A stretch of 64,000 nucleotides of DNA from JAXGRD01 sp040766105 (lineage in GTDB: Bacteria > Bacillota > Clostridia > Peptostreptococcales > Anaerovoracaceae). Numbering within the stretch: position 1 is the stretch's first letter; every line of letters begins with the position of its first letter. The stretch spans positions 62,001-126,000 of the forward strand of contig JAXGRD010000004.1 of the NCBI GenBank assembly GCA_040766105.1, read 5' to 3'. A program made the position numbers and the translations under genes. Under the pieces are notes generated by a model that was not told the DNA's origin, did not search any database, and saw only the letters and a list, made by a program, of their open reading frames with translations. Below are positions 1 through 9,207 of this stretch, one piece after another.

Positions 1-300
1 CGAAATAAGGATGCCTCCCATCCCGGCGATTACCACGGTATCCACCTCTCCTCTTCCTACCACTTGCAACCCATCACCCAGGCGACAATCAAATAACTTT
101 CCCGGTTGTTCTTTTTCACAGTTGTCTATGGCTTTCTGCAATGAGCCTTGGCTCACATCGGTCATGATCACTTTGGGGCATTTCCCCGACTGCCAAAGAA
201 AAAGTGGCAAAAAACCATGGTCAGTTCCAATGTCGGCCATGGTTTCTCCTTGGTTTATTTCCAGTGCGATTGCCTTCAATCGATTGGTCAACTGATTCAT
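1..300 (-). CDS. trmK: tRNA (adenine22-N1)-methyltransferase TrmK, partial (C-terminus beyond window edge)
   Basis: Reading the minus strand from the ATG at 298-300 gives about 100 residues that run off the left edge. The sequence contains an SAM-binding signature ADIGTDHGFLPLFL near residue 31 and VIAGMGG near residue 91, both typical of the TrmK/YqfN family that methylates A22 of tRNA. The ATG lies 2 bases after the rpoD stop and has a GGAG Shine-Dalgarno inside the end of rpoD, so the two are translationally linked. The order dnaG-rpoD-trmK is common in Firmicutes. The identification rests on motifs and context; the C-terminal coiled-coil part is not in the window. Confidence 0.85.
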   Translation of the reverse strand, partial: MNQLTNRLKAIALEINQGETMADIGTDHGFLPLFLWQSGKCPKVIMTDVSQGSLQKAIDNCEKEQPGKLFDCRLGDGLQVVGRGEVDTVVIAGMGGILIS

Positions 301-302
301 CT

Positions 303-1466
303 TTACTCCAAATAATCCTTCAGTTTCTTGCTTCTGCTTGGATGTCTCAATTTTCGAAGTGCTTTCGCCTCGATTTGACGGATACGTTCTCTGGTAACAT
401 CGAAACGTTTTCCAACTTCTTCCAAGGTCCGCGGACGACCGTCTTCCAGACCAAATCGGAGTTCCAATACCTTTTGTTCACGATCGGTCAAGGTATCCAA
501 CACCTCCACCAATTGCTCTTTCAACATGGAAAAAGCCGCGGCTTCCGCAGGAGCAGGTACATCTTCATCGGGAATAAAGTCTCCCAAATGGCTGTCTTCT
601 TCCTCACCGATTGGCGTTTCCAAAGAGACAGGCTCCTGAGCAATCTTAATGATCTCTCTTACCTTATCTTCCGTAATATCCATTTCCTTTGCAATCTCTT
701 CCGGGGTGGGCTCCCTGCCGTACTCCTGAATCAGTTGCCGTTGGATCCTCATAAGCTTGTTGATGGTTTCCACCATGTGAACCGGTATTCGGATGGTTCT
801 CGCCTGGTCCGCAATGGACCTGGTGATGGCCTGCCTGATCCACCATGTTGCGTAGGTGGAGAACTTAAAGCCCTTCCTCCAGTTAAACTTATCCACGGCT
901 TTGATGAGACCCAAGTTTCCTTCTTGAATCAAATCCAAGAAGAGCATGCCTCTTCCCACGTACCGCTTGGCGATGCTTACCACCAATCTAAGGTTTGCCT
1001 CACACAACCTCTGCTTGGCCTCCTCATCTCCGGCTTCCATCCTCTTGGCCAGTTCAATTTCTTCTTCCGCCGTCAAGAGAGGCACTCGACCGATTTCTTT
1101 CAAATACATGCGGACAGGGTCGTCTACGGCAACGGTCTTGGGAAGAGTGGATTCCAGTTCCACTTCCTTATCTCCCTTTTCGTTTACCTTGACCTCTCCA
1201 TCCAGGACAGCCTCGTCCTTTTCTTCTTCCACATCTATTTCCGTCAGCTCAAAATCATCAGGACTTTCTTCGGAAACAATCTCGATTCCCTTACTCATGA
1301 GAGATTCGTAGATTTCCTCCATTTCATCCTTGTCCATTTCCGCAGATTCCAAGTGGCGACCCACCTCTTCATAAGTGAGTTTCTTTTGTCTGGCAATGTG
1401 AACCAGTTCTTTCACATAGTCCACCTTGGTCTTTTCTGTTTCTATCACCATATCTAAGTCTTTCAA
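303..1466 (-). CDS. rpoD: primary RNA polymerase sigma factor SigA/RpoD
   Basis: 387 residues, the normal size of a Firmicutes SigA. An acidic N-terminal region of about 120 residues is followed by region 1.2 (DPVRMYLKEIGRVPLL), region 2 with the RpoD box around YVGRGMLFLDLIQEGN and the -10 recognition helix FSTYATWWIRQAI, region 3 (PVHMVETINKL) and region 4.2 with the helix-turn-helix EEVGKRFDVTRERIRQIE. It directs transcription of housekeeping genes. Three bases separate it from dnaG upstream and two from trmK downstream, the classic macromolecular-synthesis operon arrangement. No truncation or missing motif is visible. Confidence 0.97.
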   Translation of the reverse strand: MKDLDMVIETEKTKVDYVKELVHIARQKKLTYEEVGRHLESAEMDKDEMEEIYESLMSKGIEIVSEESPDDFELTEIDVEEEKDEAVLDGEVKVNEKGDKEVELESTLPKTVAVDDPVRMYLKEIGRVPLLTAEEEIELAKRMEAGDEEAKQRLCEANLRLVVSIAKRYVGRGMLFLDLIQEGNLGLIKAVDKFNWRKGFKFSTYATWWIRQAITRSIADQARTIRIPVHMVETINKLMRIQRQLIQEYGREPTPEEIAKEMDITEDKVREIIKIAQEPVSLETPIGEEEDSHLGDFIPDEDVPAPAEAAAFSMLKEQLVEVLDTLTDREQKVLELRFGLEDGRPRTLEEVGKRFDVTRERIRQIEAKALRKLRHPSRSKKLKDYLE

Positions 1467-1468
1467 TT

Positions 1469-3226
1469 CTATCTACCCCCACGCTGTATCAGCTGCTGCG
1501 TTTCCATCAATTCTTCTGTCAGTTTTGCAATATCTTCTTTATGATCGGCTTCATCTGCCAGGGATATTCTGGCAATGAGGAGCTTTTCTTTTTCTTTTAG
1601 TTGCTTGTAGTGAAGCTTGCCAACGCAATCTCCAAATACCTTGGTATGGTCTCCACCCAGCATTATATTCTCTTCTATATCTCGCAGAAGAGCCTCTTCT
1701 GTAGGATCCAGAAAGTCCGTCAGTCCTCCAACATCAACCTCTTCTCCAGCCCTGTAGCGATCCAACATTGCCTGATAGAGATTTCTCCCGGAATTGCTCA
1801 GGAATATGTCCTCCAGCTCAGCCGACTTCTTGAAGTAGCTGTTGTCGGTGAGAAGAAGCTTAATGAGGGTCTTTTCCGTAGGACTAATGGATATATTCAA
1901 AGTTTCCAAATTCCCGGTTTCCTGGGAAGCGTTCCTCGCTCCTGATCCATCTTGTTTTCCTTCGCCATATTCTGCACGAATGGCACCCTCGGAAATATTG
2001 TTCTCCGCCGCCAACTTCTGTATTACCATATCTGCTTCCACGGGACGGAGCATCTTCAAAACCTCAACTGCAGATCTGAGAAAATCCAGTCTTCCCTCCG
2101 TGGTGGACATATCGTTTTCTTCCTTCAACACTTCCAATTTATAGTCGGCAAACCCCGGCGCCTCCCCCGTCAGTTTGAGAAAGGCATCCTTTCCCCTTGC
2201 TCGAATAAAGTCATCGGGGTCCTTTCCGTCGGGCAGATGAAGGATCTTGACCCTGGAGCCGGACTTGTGAAGAATGTCCATTCCTCTCCAAGCAGCCGCC
2301 TTTCCGGCACTGTCCCCATCGTAAGCAAGGACAGTCTCCTTGGCATAGCGTTTCAGGATTTTTCCTTGGGCCTCCGTCAATGCCGTTCCCAAAGAAGCCG
2401 ATACATTTCTCACACCCCCTTGGTAAAGGGAAATGACGTCCATATATCCTTCCACCAAGATGGCACAGCCTTCCTTGCTGATTTCCGTCTTTGTGAGATT
2501 CAAACCGTATAGATTGTTCTTTTTCTGAAAAACACTGCTCTCCTGAGAGTTCAAATACTTCGGTTGGTCATCCCCAAGGGCTCTTCCCCCAAACCCGATG
2601 ACCTTCCCTGCCGTGTTTTGTATGGGGAAGATGACACGGTTTCGGAATCTATCGTAATACTTACCCTTTGAGGAAGAAATCAATCCCAGCTCCAACATCT
2701 TTTCCGCTTCATATCCCAATTCTTTTAAATGTTGAAAAAGGCTGTCCCATTGAGAATCCGCGTAACCCACGCCGAATCGCTTCAGGGTATCTTCATCCAT
2801 GCCCCTGCTCACCATGTATTCCATGCCGGCATTGGGTCTTTCTCGCAATCCTTTGTAAAAAAAACGTGCCGCTTGGCGATTGATTTCATACAGCTCATCA
2901 CGCTTACCCTTATCCCCCCTGTATGCCTCAATGGTCACTCCACACTGGGCGGCAAGTCTTTCCAAGGCTTCGGGAAATTCCAGGTTGTAGTATCGCTTAG
3001 TAAACTCAATGACATCCCCGCTGGCACCACAGCCGAAACAGGTGAAAATTTGCTTCGTATCGGAAACAACAAAAGAAGGTGTTTTTTCATTGTGAAAAGG
3101 ACAGAGGCCCTTGTAATTGCTTCCCGCTCTCTTAAGGGTCACCACTTGTCCTATGGTATCAACAATATCACACCTGTTCTTTATCTCTTCAACTGCATTG
3201 TCTCTGCCGTAACTGTTCTCTTTCAT
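1469..3226 (-). CDS. dnaG: DNA primase DnaG
   Basis: About 585 residues from the chosen ATG at 3226. It makes RNA primers at the replication fork. An N-terminal CHC2 zinc ribbon is visible (CPFHNEKTPSF, then CFGCG: C42, H45, C63, C66), followed by the catalytic core with the TOPRIM acidic motif EGYMDVISLY and the DxD stretch LAYDGDSAGKAA, then a helicase-interaction C-terminus. An open frame continues upstream to 3325, but that extension overlaps dgt and is low-complexity lysine-rich, so I prefer 3226, just before KNRCDIVDTIGQVV where the family begins. The Shine-Dalgarno before 3226 is poor; a TTG at 3244 is the other option. A long A run (about 3255-3272) lies in the leader. Confidence 0.93.
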   Translation of the reverse strand: MKENSYGRDNAVEEIKNRCDIVDTIGQVVTLKRAGSNYKGLCPFHNEKTPSFVVSDTKQIFTCFGCGASGDVIEFTKRYYNLEFPEALERLAAQCGVTIEAYRGDKGKRDELYEINRQAARFFYKGLRERPNAGMEYMVSRGMDEDTLKRFGVGYADSQWDSLFQHLKELGYEAEKMLELGLISSSKGKYYDRFRNRVIFPIQNTAGKVIGFGGRALGDDQPKYLNSQESSVFQKKNNLYGLNLTKTEISKEGCAILVEGYMDVISLYQGGVRNVSASLGTALTEAQGKILKRYAKETVLAYDGDSAGKAAAWRGMDILHKSGSRVKILHLPDGKDPDDFIRARGKDAFLKLTGEAPGFADYKLEVLKEENDMSTTEGRLDFLRSAVEVLKMLRPVEADMVIQKLAAENNISEGAIRAEYGEGKQDGSGARNASQETGNLETLNISISPTEKTLIKLLLTDNSYFKKSAELEDIFLSNSGRNLYQAMLDRYRAGEEVDVGGLTDFLDPTEEALLRDIEENIMLGGDHTKVFGDCVGKLHYKQLKEKEKLLIARISLADEADHKEDIAKLTEELMETQQLIQRGGR

Positions 3227-3275
3227 ATGAGATATATACGACAATGGCCTGTGTAATTCTTTTTTTTTATTTTTT

Positions 3276-4286
3276 TTATTTCCACCCTTTTGGCATGAAA
3301 AATTCGTTGTATAAATTGATGGCATATCTGTCGGTCATTCCGGCGATATGATCCTTTGCCAGCTCTGAAACAGAGTAGGCTCCCGTCATATCTCTGTATT
3401 CTATGGGCAGTTCTTCCGGATGAGAGAGAAAGTACTCATAGAGGGAACCGATGATGTTTTCCACCTTCTCCAAATCCGAGGCTTTTTTCACCGCCTTGTT
3501 GTGATAGACCGTCTCAAACATGAAGGCACGCATCTTATTCATGAAGAAACTTCCTTCCTCACTGAGAGAAACCTTGTCTTTTCCGTCGCTGTTGGCAACC
3601 ATGTCTTGCACCAAGGTGTTGATTCTGGTCCTGTGGGTCTTTCCCAAGAAATCGATACAGTCACCGGGAAGATCATCTATGGATATGACACCGCTGCGCA
3701 GGGCATCGTCTATGTCGTGGTTGATATAGGCAATCCGATCGCTGGTCTTGACCACCTGGCCTTCCAAGGTCATGGGAAGGATGCTCCCTGTGTGATGAAG
3801 AATGCCGTCTCGCACCTCTGTCGTCAAGTTCATCCCCCGCCTGCCGTGGGATTCCTCCAATACATCCACCACACGAAGGCTCTGCACATTATGGTGGAAG
3901 CCGGGCTTATATATTTGATTCAGTACAATTTCTCCGTTGTGTCCAAATGGCGTATGTCCCAAGTCGTGACCCAAGGCAATGGCCTCCGTTAAGTCTTCGT
4001 TGAGACCTAGGGCTCTGGATATGGTTCTGGCAATTTGAGAAACTTCCAAGGTGTGGGTCAACCTTGTTCGAAAGTGGTCTCCCTCCGGTGCAAGAAAAAC
4101 CTGCGTTTTGTGCATGAGGCGACGAAAGGCCTTGGAATGGACAATCCGATCCCGGTCCCGCTGAAAATCCGTCCGCATCTCGCATTGGGGCTCTTCCAAC
4201 TTGCGCCCTTTGCTGTCCCTTGCCTTACAGGCATACTTAGACAGTATCTTGTATTCTCTCTCTTCCAGATCCCTTCGTAATATCAT
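3276..4286 (-). CDS. dgt: dGTP triphosphohydrolase-like HD-domain protein
   Basis: 336 residues. The HD phosphohydrolase metal site is plain: R/H in RTRLTHTLEVSQIART, HD in ALGHDLGHTPFGHNGE, and a later D in AYINHDIDDALR. The family hydrolyses dNTPs to nucleoside and triphosphate; many Firmicutes members are annotated only as dGTPase-like, and the substrate cannot be read from sequence. The N-terminal block SKAFRRLMHKTQVF is the family signature. It lies between dut and dnaG, a common neighbourhood linking dNTP-pool control with replication genes. dnaG follows after about 49 bases. Confidence 0.92.
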   Translation of the reverse strand: MILRRDLEEREYKILSKYACKARDSKGRKLEEPQCEMRTDFQRDRDRIVHSKAFRRLMHKTQVFLAPEGDHFRTRLTHTLEVSQIARTISRALGLNEDLTEAIALGHDLGHTPFGHNGEIVLNQIYKPGFHHNVQSLRVVDVLEESHGRRGMNLTTEVRDGILHHTGSILPMTLEGQVVKTSDRIAYINHDIDDALRSGVISIDDLPGDCIDFLGKTHRTRINTLVQDMVANSDGKDKVSLSEEGSFFMNKMRAFMFETVYHNKAVKKASDLEKVENIIGSLYEYFLSHPEELPIEYRDMTGAYSVSELAKDHIAGMTDRYAINLYNEFFMPKGWK

Positions 4287-4294
4287 AATGCTTC

Positions 4295-4726
4295 CTACTT
4301 TTTTCCCGTGTGTCCAAAGCCGCCCTCAGACCGCTTTGTCTCCGTTAAGTCTGCGTCTTCTTCCCAGGATATTCGCTCATATTGTGCAATGACCAGTTGG
4401 GCAATGCGGTCTCCATCAGCAACAGTATAGGGACTCTCCCCCAGGTTAATCAAGGCCACCTTGATTTCTCCACGGTAGTCGCTGTCAATGGTTCCCACCC
4501 CGTTTGTCAAAGCCAGGCCATGCTTCACGGCAAGGCCGCTTCTTGCTCGCACCTGTCCCTCATACCCTTGGGGAAGCTGGATTCGTATTCCTGTGGGAAT
4601 CAATGCCCTCTCTCCCGGTTCCAAGGTTAGCGGCACATCCAAGAAGGCCTTCAAATCCATGCCTGCAGCACCCTCTGTTTCATAGGCGGGAAGATGCCCG
4701 CTTTCACTGTGAATCTTAATCTTCAT
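4295..4726 (-). CDS. dut: dUTP diphosphatase
   Basis: 143 residues, the usual length of a trimeric dUTPase. It converts dUTP to dUMP and keeps uracil out of DNA. All five motifs are visible: AAGMDLKA (motif 1), RARSGLAVKHG (2), GTIDSDYRGEIKV (3), GDRIAQLVI (4) and the flexible C-terminal arm RSEGGFGHTG (5), so it should be active. It is 8 bases ahead of dgt and starts 2 bases after the M16 peptidase stop, in a tight minus-strand operon. Confidence 0.97.
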   Translation of the reverse strand: MKIKIHSESGHLPAYETEGAAGMDLKAFLDVPLTLEPGERALIPTGIRIQLPQGYEGQVRARSGLAVKHGLALTNGVGTIDSDYRGEIKVALINLGESPYTVADGDRIAQLVIAQYERISWEEDADLTETKRSEGGFGHTGKK

Positions 4727-4728
4727 AT

Positions 4729-5979
4729 TTATCCTAACATCATTTCTTGTAAGGGGATGTCCTTGTTGGTAATGGCAACACCGCTGTACTCTTCAATGTT
4801 GCTGATTATTTCCGAAACTCCTTCAATGTCTTCCATGGTTACCTTGTCGATCTTCTCCAGCACCTGATCCATGGTTTCTACCCTGCCCATAAGGAGGGTG
4901 TTTTTTCCAATGGAGAACATTCTTCCGTTTACATTTTCCTGACCAAAGATATAGGAACTCTTTAATTGCTCCTTCCCCTTGCTCAATTCTTCTCGGGTAA
5001 CGCCCTCTTTCTTCAACAAAGAAAGTTCTTCTTTAATCGCCTCTACGGCAGCTTCCACCTTGTCGTGACTGATGCCGGCGTAGATGTTGTAATACCCTTC
5101 CTTGGTAAAAGAACTGTTCATAGAGTAAACGGAATATGCCAAACCCTTTTGCTCACGAATATTCTGGAAGAATCTGGAGCTCATGGCTCCTCCCATGATG
5201 TTATTGAGAAGAGAAAATGCGTAGTAGTTGGGAGCACCCAACTTTATGCTCCGGGTTCCCAGGCAAAGGTGGGTCTGCTCAATATCCTTGGCCTTTACCT
5301 TGTAGAGTGGTTCGGTTACTGTTCCATCCTCCGGAACCCCTGCTTTTTCAGCCTTTATATCTCCCAGCTTTTCTCCGATGATTTCCTCCACTTCTCCTTG
5401 GTCAAAGTTTCCCGTCACGGAGATGACAATGCTATCCTTGGTATATTGTTCGTCAATGTATTTCAAGAGAATGTCCCTGTCGATGCTCCCCAAGGATTCT
5501 GTGTTGCCGATGATGGAATGACCAATAGGGTCCTTTTGGAAGACCAGCTCACAAATAATATCGTGGGCATCTTCATCGGGAGAGTCCTGTATCATCTTCA
5601 TTTCTTCGTAGATGACCAACTTTTCCCGCTCCATTTCCTCCCTGTCAAAAACGGAGTCGTTGAACATGTCAAAGAGGATTTCAAAGGATCTTCCAATGTT
5701 AGATCCAAGGGTTTTTATGTAATAGCAAGTCGCTTCCTTTCCGGTGAAGGCATTGATCTGTGCACCGATTTTATCCACATCCTCGGCGATTTCTTTTGCC
5801 GTTCTGTTCTTTGTCCCCTTGAACATCATATGCTCGATAAAGTGAGAAATCCCGGCAATTTCCGGTGCTTCATTGACTGCCCCGGCTTTGATCCAGATTC
5901 CTATACTTGCCGATTTCATGTTTTCCATCTTCTCGGTAACCAAAGTGATTCCCTGATCCAGCTTTTTCAGTGTGATCAT
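4729..5979 (-). CDS. M16 family zinc metallopeptidase (processing-peptidase-like)
   Basis: About 416 residues from ATG 5979, which has GGGGGA at good spacing; an ATG 12 bases upstream is less well placed. The inverted zinc motif HFIEH is near residues 46-50 (GISHFIEHMMFKGT), with the downstream glutamate expected in the EEMKMIQDSPDEDAHD region. A second M16_C-type half ends with a typical MEDIEGVSEIISNIE block. The family includes the mitochondrial-type processing peptidase beta and Bacillus YmxG; the substrate is unknown. It is located between the ATP-grasp ligase and dut and is probably cotranscribed with both. Confidence 0.9.
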   Translation of the reverse strand: MITLKKLDQGITLVTEKMENMKSASIGIWIKAGAVNEAPEIAGISHFIEHMMFKGTKNRTAKEIAEDVDKIGAQINAFTGKEATCYYIKTLGSNIGRSFEILFDMFNDSVFDREEMEREKLVIYEEMKMIQDSPDEDAHDIICELVFQKDPIGHSIIGNTESLGSIDRDILLKYIDEQYTKDSIVISVTGNFDQGEVEEIIGEKLGDIKAEKAGVPEDGTVTEPLYKVKAKDIEQTHLCLGTRSIKLGAPNYYAFSLLNNIMGGAMSSRFFQNIREQKGLAYSVYSMNSSFTKEGYYNIYAGISHDKVEAAVEAIKEELSLLKKEGVTREELSKGKEQLKSSYIFGQENVNGRMFSIGKNTLLMGRVETMDQVLEKIDKVTMEDIEGVSEIISNIEEYSGVAITNKDIPLQEMMLG

Positions 5980-5992
5980 ATTGTCCCCCATT

Positions 5993-7216
5993 CTAAAAGT
6001 ACTTCTTGTACTTTCGATACATGTTGATGTTGCGCAGTGTCAGATATATCCGCCGTTTTAGGGACATGTCCTTGCTGTAAAACAGCGAATTGCAGGACTT
6101 GCCCGCCTTTACCAAGGCTTTGATTTCCTCCACCTTTTTCTTGTCCTTTACGTATTTATACACCACACCCAAGGGTACGGCGTGCCAGAAAAACGGCTCT
6201 TTGACATACTTTGTACCCTGTATTTCCCTTTTATACACATAGTCATCCACGATGAGCTTTGCTAAATTATCTCCGCCACCGGTCACTCGGTAGTGGCTTC
6301 TGCCTTGGCGAATATTGATTTCCAGCATCTTATACTTTCCGTCTCTCTCATCGTATTTCAGGTCACAGTCACAGAGTCCTTCAAAGCCGATACCTTCCAG
6401 AAAGTTCTTGATCTTCTTCATCACTTCCTGATTGTAATCCACCAAGGTGGCCGCATTGTTTCCAATGGCCGTTGGCGTGTGCTCTTCCAAGACCACATTG
6501 CCGAAGTTCATCATCTTGACCTTGTGGTCACTTCCCGTGTATACGTGAAGATCGTAAATACAAGCATCTTCTCCGGGAATCATGTCCTGGATGATCATGT
6601 TGTCGTCGTAGCCCGCCTCATAGACCTTTTTCAAGGTCTCGTCCAGTTCCTCTCTGGTGTGGATGAAGAATACCTTGTGAAAGCCTTCGAACTTGTGGCT
6701 GTGGTATTTCACACTGTCGGAAGCTTTCAGCACTACCGGAAATCCAAAATCCAACTGATAATCATAGCCGGTGGTTGGGGTATGAATAAAGGTAGCCGCA
6801 TAGTCCAGCCCATATTGGTCGCAAAGGCCGTAGAAGGTTTCCTTTAGGATGATGTTGTCCATGATATGCAAGTCCGTATAGGGAAGAATGAACCGGTCCT
6901 TCAGTCGTTCCTTGTTTTCCGCTATGAGTCTCACATAGTGGTCGGCGCAACCTATGAGGATGAGTTTCTTTTCCCCGCCGTGCTTTTCGTAGATTTGATC
7001 CATGGTTTTCAAAAAGGTATCCGTCTCATTTAACTTGGGTTCCTGCCAGAAATCCAAAATCCTTGTGTGCAGCACCGCACCGGACAACTCCCGTGCCACC
7101 ATGAGGGAACGAATGCCGTAAGCCTCATGAAAGGCACGCCCCATGCTGTACACATTGATATCGCTTGCCAGCAACACCGGCAAAAAATCCACTTTTTCTT
7201 TGTTTCCTATTTCCAT
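5993..7216 (-). CDS. ATP-grasp carboxylate-amine ligase, D-aspartate-ligase-like
   Basis: About 407 residues; start chosen at ATG 7216 because GGAG lies 6 bases upstream. The N-terminus (PVLLASDINVYSMGRAFHEA) resembles, from memory, the D-aspartate ligase family that adds a D-Asp bridge to lysine-type peptidoglycan precursors. The ATP-grasp core is visible: FPVVLKASDS, VMIIQDMIPGEDACIYD-type metal/ATP region, and CDLKYDERDGKYKMLEINIRQGRSHY with the acidic metal ligands DLK and EIN. It sits in a housekeeping operon with murI four genes upstream. The enzyme class is firm; the amino acid it attaches is inferred and could differ. Confidence 0.78.
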   Translation of the reverse strand: MEIGNKEKVDFLPVLLASDINVYSMGRAFHEAYGIRSLMVARELSGAVLHTRILDFWQEPKLNETDTFLKTMDQIYEKHGGEKKLILIGCADHYVRLIAENKERLKDRFILPYTDLHIMDNIILKETFYGLCDQYGLDYAATFIHTPTTGYDYQLDFGFPVVLKASDSVKYHSHKFEGFHKVFFIHTREELDETLKKVYEAGYDDNMIIQDMIPGEDACIYDLHVYTGSDHKVKMMNFGNVVLEEHTPTAIGNNAATLVDYNQEVMKKIKNFLEGIGFEGLCDCDLKYDERDGKYKMLEINIRQGRSHYRVTGGGDNLAKLIVDDYVYKREIQGTKYVKEPFFWHAVPLGVVYKYVKDKKKVEEIKALVKAGKSCNSLFYSKDMSLKRRIYLTLRNINMYRKYKKYF

Positions 7217-7236
7217 ATTTATCTCCATTGCGTCCG

Positions 7237-8133
7237 TTATTTCGGTTCATATGCTTGAATGATGCGCTCTGCGTTGACCATGAAGGCTTCCAAGGGTTGT
7301 TCCTTTTGCCTCTCTTCCTGCCAGAAGTGCTCTTTGTATTCCATGAGCATTTCATCCATGGTAAGCTTCCTTTTCCAAAGGGCATCCATATATTCCTTTT
7401 CATATCGCGCAGTTTTCTCAAACAACTTCCAGTATGCATCGATGTAGAAAGGCGGAATGACTCCATAGTGCGGGTTGATGATTATCTTAGGTCCGTAGTT
7501 CCTGCATTTCTCCAGTGAAGCCATGGCATCATCAAAACTTTTGAGAATTGCCGTGTGTAGCTTCCCCTCTTCCTCAAAGACACCGGTGGATTCGCTGGCA
7601 ATCATAATGCCTTCCGGTTCCAAGACATAGGTCATGGAGCAATCTGTGTGTCCTTTGGTTTCCAATGCCACGATGGTTTGATCCCCCAGTTCCAGTGAAT
7701 CTCCATCCTGTAGAACCTTATCGATGGCCAAACCATCTGTGGGAACTTGGGTCACTCGTCCTTGGGTATAGGCTTCTGCTGCAGCTCCGCCCAAAGAGCC
7801 GATGACCTTGATTGCTCCCGGTCGTTGCAACACCCTTTGTCCATGGGCGGCACCGTAAACCGTTGCTTGTGGCCACCGCTTTCTAACATAGGTCAATGCC
7901 CCCAGATGATCATAGTGGGTGTGACTGAGGACGACATAGTCCAGCGACCGTTGACCCAGCTTTTCCTCTATATTTTTTACCAGTTTCTCCCCACAATAAG
8001 CCATACCGCAGTCATAGAGGGCCGTCTTATCCCTTCCCATAATCAGGAAGGACTCGCCGCCCAGGCCTGCGGTCACGCGAATAATCCCCTTGGGGAAATC
8101 AAACCGGTCATATCCTTTAAAGTTCTCGAACAT
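7237..8133 (-). CDS. MBL-fold metallo-hydrolase
   Basis: 298 residues. The metallo-beta-lactamase metal site SHTHYDHLGAL is near residues 70-80, then H in TKGHTDCSMTYVL and a C-terminal H in IINPHYGVIPPFY, so a dinuclear site is likely. Members hydrolyse thioesters, phosphodiesters or act as glyoxalases; the substrate is not evident. The first 17 bases overlap the end of the upstream YkvI-like gene and the start has a GAAAGGG ribosome site, which suggests coupling. The ATP-grasp gene follows closely. Confidence 0.9.
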   Translation of the reverse strand: MFENFKGYDRFDFPKGIIRVTAGLGGESFLIMGRDKTALYDCGMAYCGEKLVKNIEEKLGQRSLDYVVLSHTHYDHLGALTYVRKRWPQATVYGAAHGQRVLQRPGAIKVIGSLGGAAAEAYTQGRVTQVPTDGLAIDKVLQDGDSLELGDQTIVALETKGHTDCSMTYVLEPEGIMIASESTGVFEEEGKLHTAILKSFDDAMASLEKCRNYGPKIIINPHYGVIPPFYIDAYWKLFEKTARYEKEYMDALWKRKLTMDEMLMEYKEHFWQEERQKEQPLEAFMVNAERIIQAYEPK

Positions 8134-9202
8134 CCTCGTCTATCCCTTTCTTGTCCTTCCTCTTCACCACCTGCACAAAATTAATCGTCAGGAGTACGAT
8201 GATGGCGATGCCTACAAATCCTTCCAGTGGAAACATGTATGCAACCACATTCTTGAAGCCCATCAGGCCCAAGAGAAAGCCCAAACATGCAATGAGAATA
8301 ATCTTGGTTTTCCTTTTGGGCGATGCCTTCAATCGCAGTGTAAAGTTATAGTAATTCCCCGTTGCTGAGGCGTAAATGGCAAAGAGCATCACGCCGCCGT
8401 ACATTACGTTTACCCATGGGGACAGCCTTTCCGCAAATGCCAGCATGGGCATATCCATTGTTTGGGACATGGAAGGATCCGTCCTCATGGCAGCAACCAA
8501 GGAAAAGGCAAGCAGCGCTAGAAACAATCCACCCAGTGCCGCACCTCCGATGGCATGTCGCCTGCTTTTGGCATGGAGGGAAGCTGTGGCTACAATAGGT
8601 ATAATGGCCAATACATTGTAAGAAAGGTAGAGAACTGCCGACAACAACCAATGGGAAGCCAAAGGGCTTGGTTTCATCTCTGCCTCCATGCTTCCCGGGG
8701 GAAGGTCGGAAATCAAAACCCCCAAACAGACCAGAAGGATAATCGTCACCAGCAGGGGCATAATCATCCGAAAGACACCGGCCACTCTGCCAAAGCCTTC
8801 CAATACGGTCAAGGTCACGAAGAAGATGATGATTCCACCGCCCAGCACGCGTGGCAATCCGAACTGCTGATAAAACAAGGCTCCTCCGGCAGCAGACATG
8901 GTAATCAGTACCGTAAAGAGCAAAAACCCCATGAAGTGCCCAACCAGTTTAATGGCAACCGGATTCCTTCCCGGCACGATGATTCTTCCCAGATCGGCAC
9001 TCTGTATCCTTTGAGAGACCAGACCGGTCATGACACCTACAGCAATAAAAAGCAGTCCAACGACAAAGACACCCAGCCAAGCCCAATTGCCGAAGACTCC
9101 AAAGAATTGCCATATCTCTCTTCCCGAAGCAAAGCCTGCACCCATGACCGTTCCTACACACATAAATGCAACACTTAGCGCATGTAATCCTTGCTTCTTC
9201 AA
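8117..9202 (-). CDS. YkvI-family membrane transporter (APC/LeuT-like fold)
   Basis: 361 residues, with about ten hydrophobic spans and little else. The N-terminal ALSVAFMCVGTVMGAGFASG is the small-residue-rich first helix with the broken GAGFASGRE segment typical of the YkvI family, related to amino acid-polyamine-organocation carriers. The substrate is unknown. The start is TTG at 9202 (KKQGLHALS), with GGAGG about 11 bases upstream, inside the end of the preceding gene. It overlaps the MBL gene by 17 bases. Confidence 0.83.
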   Translation of the reverse strand: MKKQGLHALSVAFMCVGTVMGAGFASGREIWQFFGVFGNWAWLGVFVVGLLFIAVGVMTGLVSQRIQSADLGRIIVPGRNPVAIKLVGHFMGFLLFTVLITMSAAGGALFYQQFGLPRVLGGGIIIFFVTLTVLEGFGRVAGVFRMIMPLLVTIILLVCLGVLISDLPPGSMEAEMKPSPLASHWLLSAVLYLSYNVLAIIPIVATASLHAKSRRHAIGGAALGGLFLALLAFSLVAAMRTDPSMSQTMDMPMLAFAERLSPWVNVMYGGVMLFAIYASATGNYYNFTLRLKASPKRKTKIILIACLGFLLGLMGFKNVVAYMFPLEGFVGIAIIVLLTINFVQVVKRKDKKGIDEDVREL

Positions 9203-9207
9203 AAAAA

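Noticed and set aside
204..1457. A 417-codon open frame on the plus strand across rpoD
   Set aside because: The minus strand encodes an unmistakable SigA; the plus frame has no domain pattern and no ribosome site.
3227..3325. Extended N-terminus of DnaG
   Set aside because: It overlaps dgt, is lysine-rich low complexity read from an A run, and does not match where the zinc ribbon normally begins.
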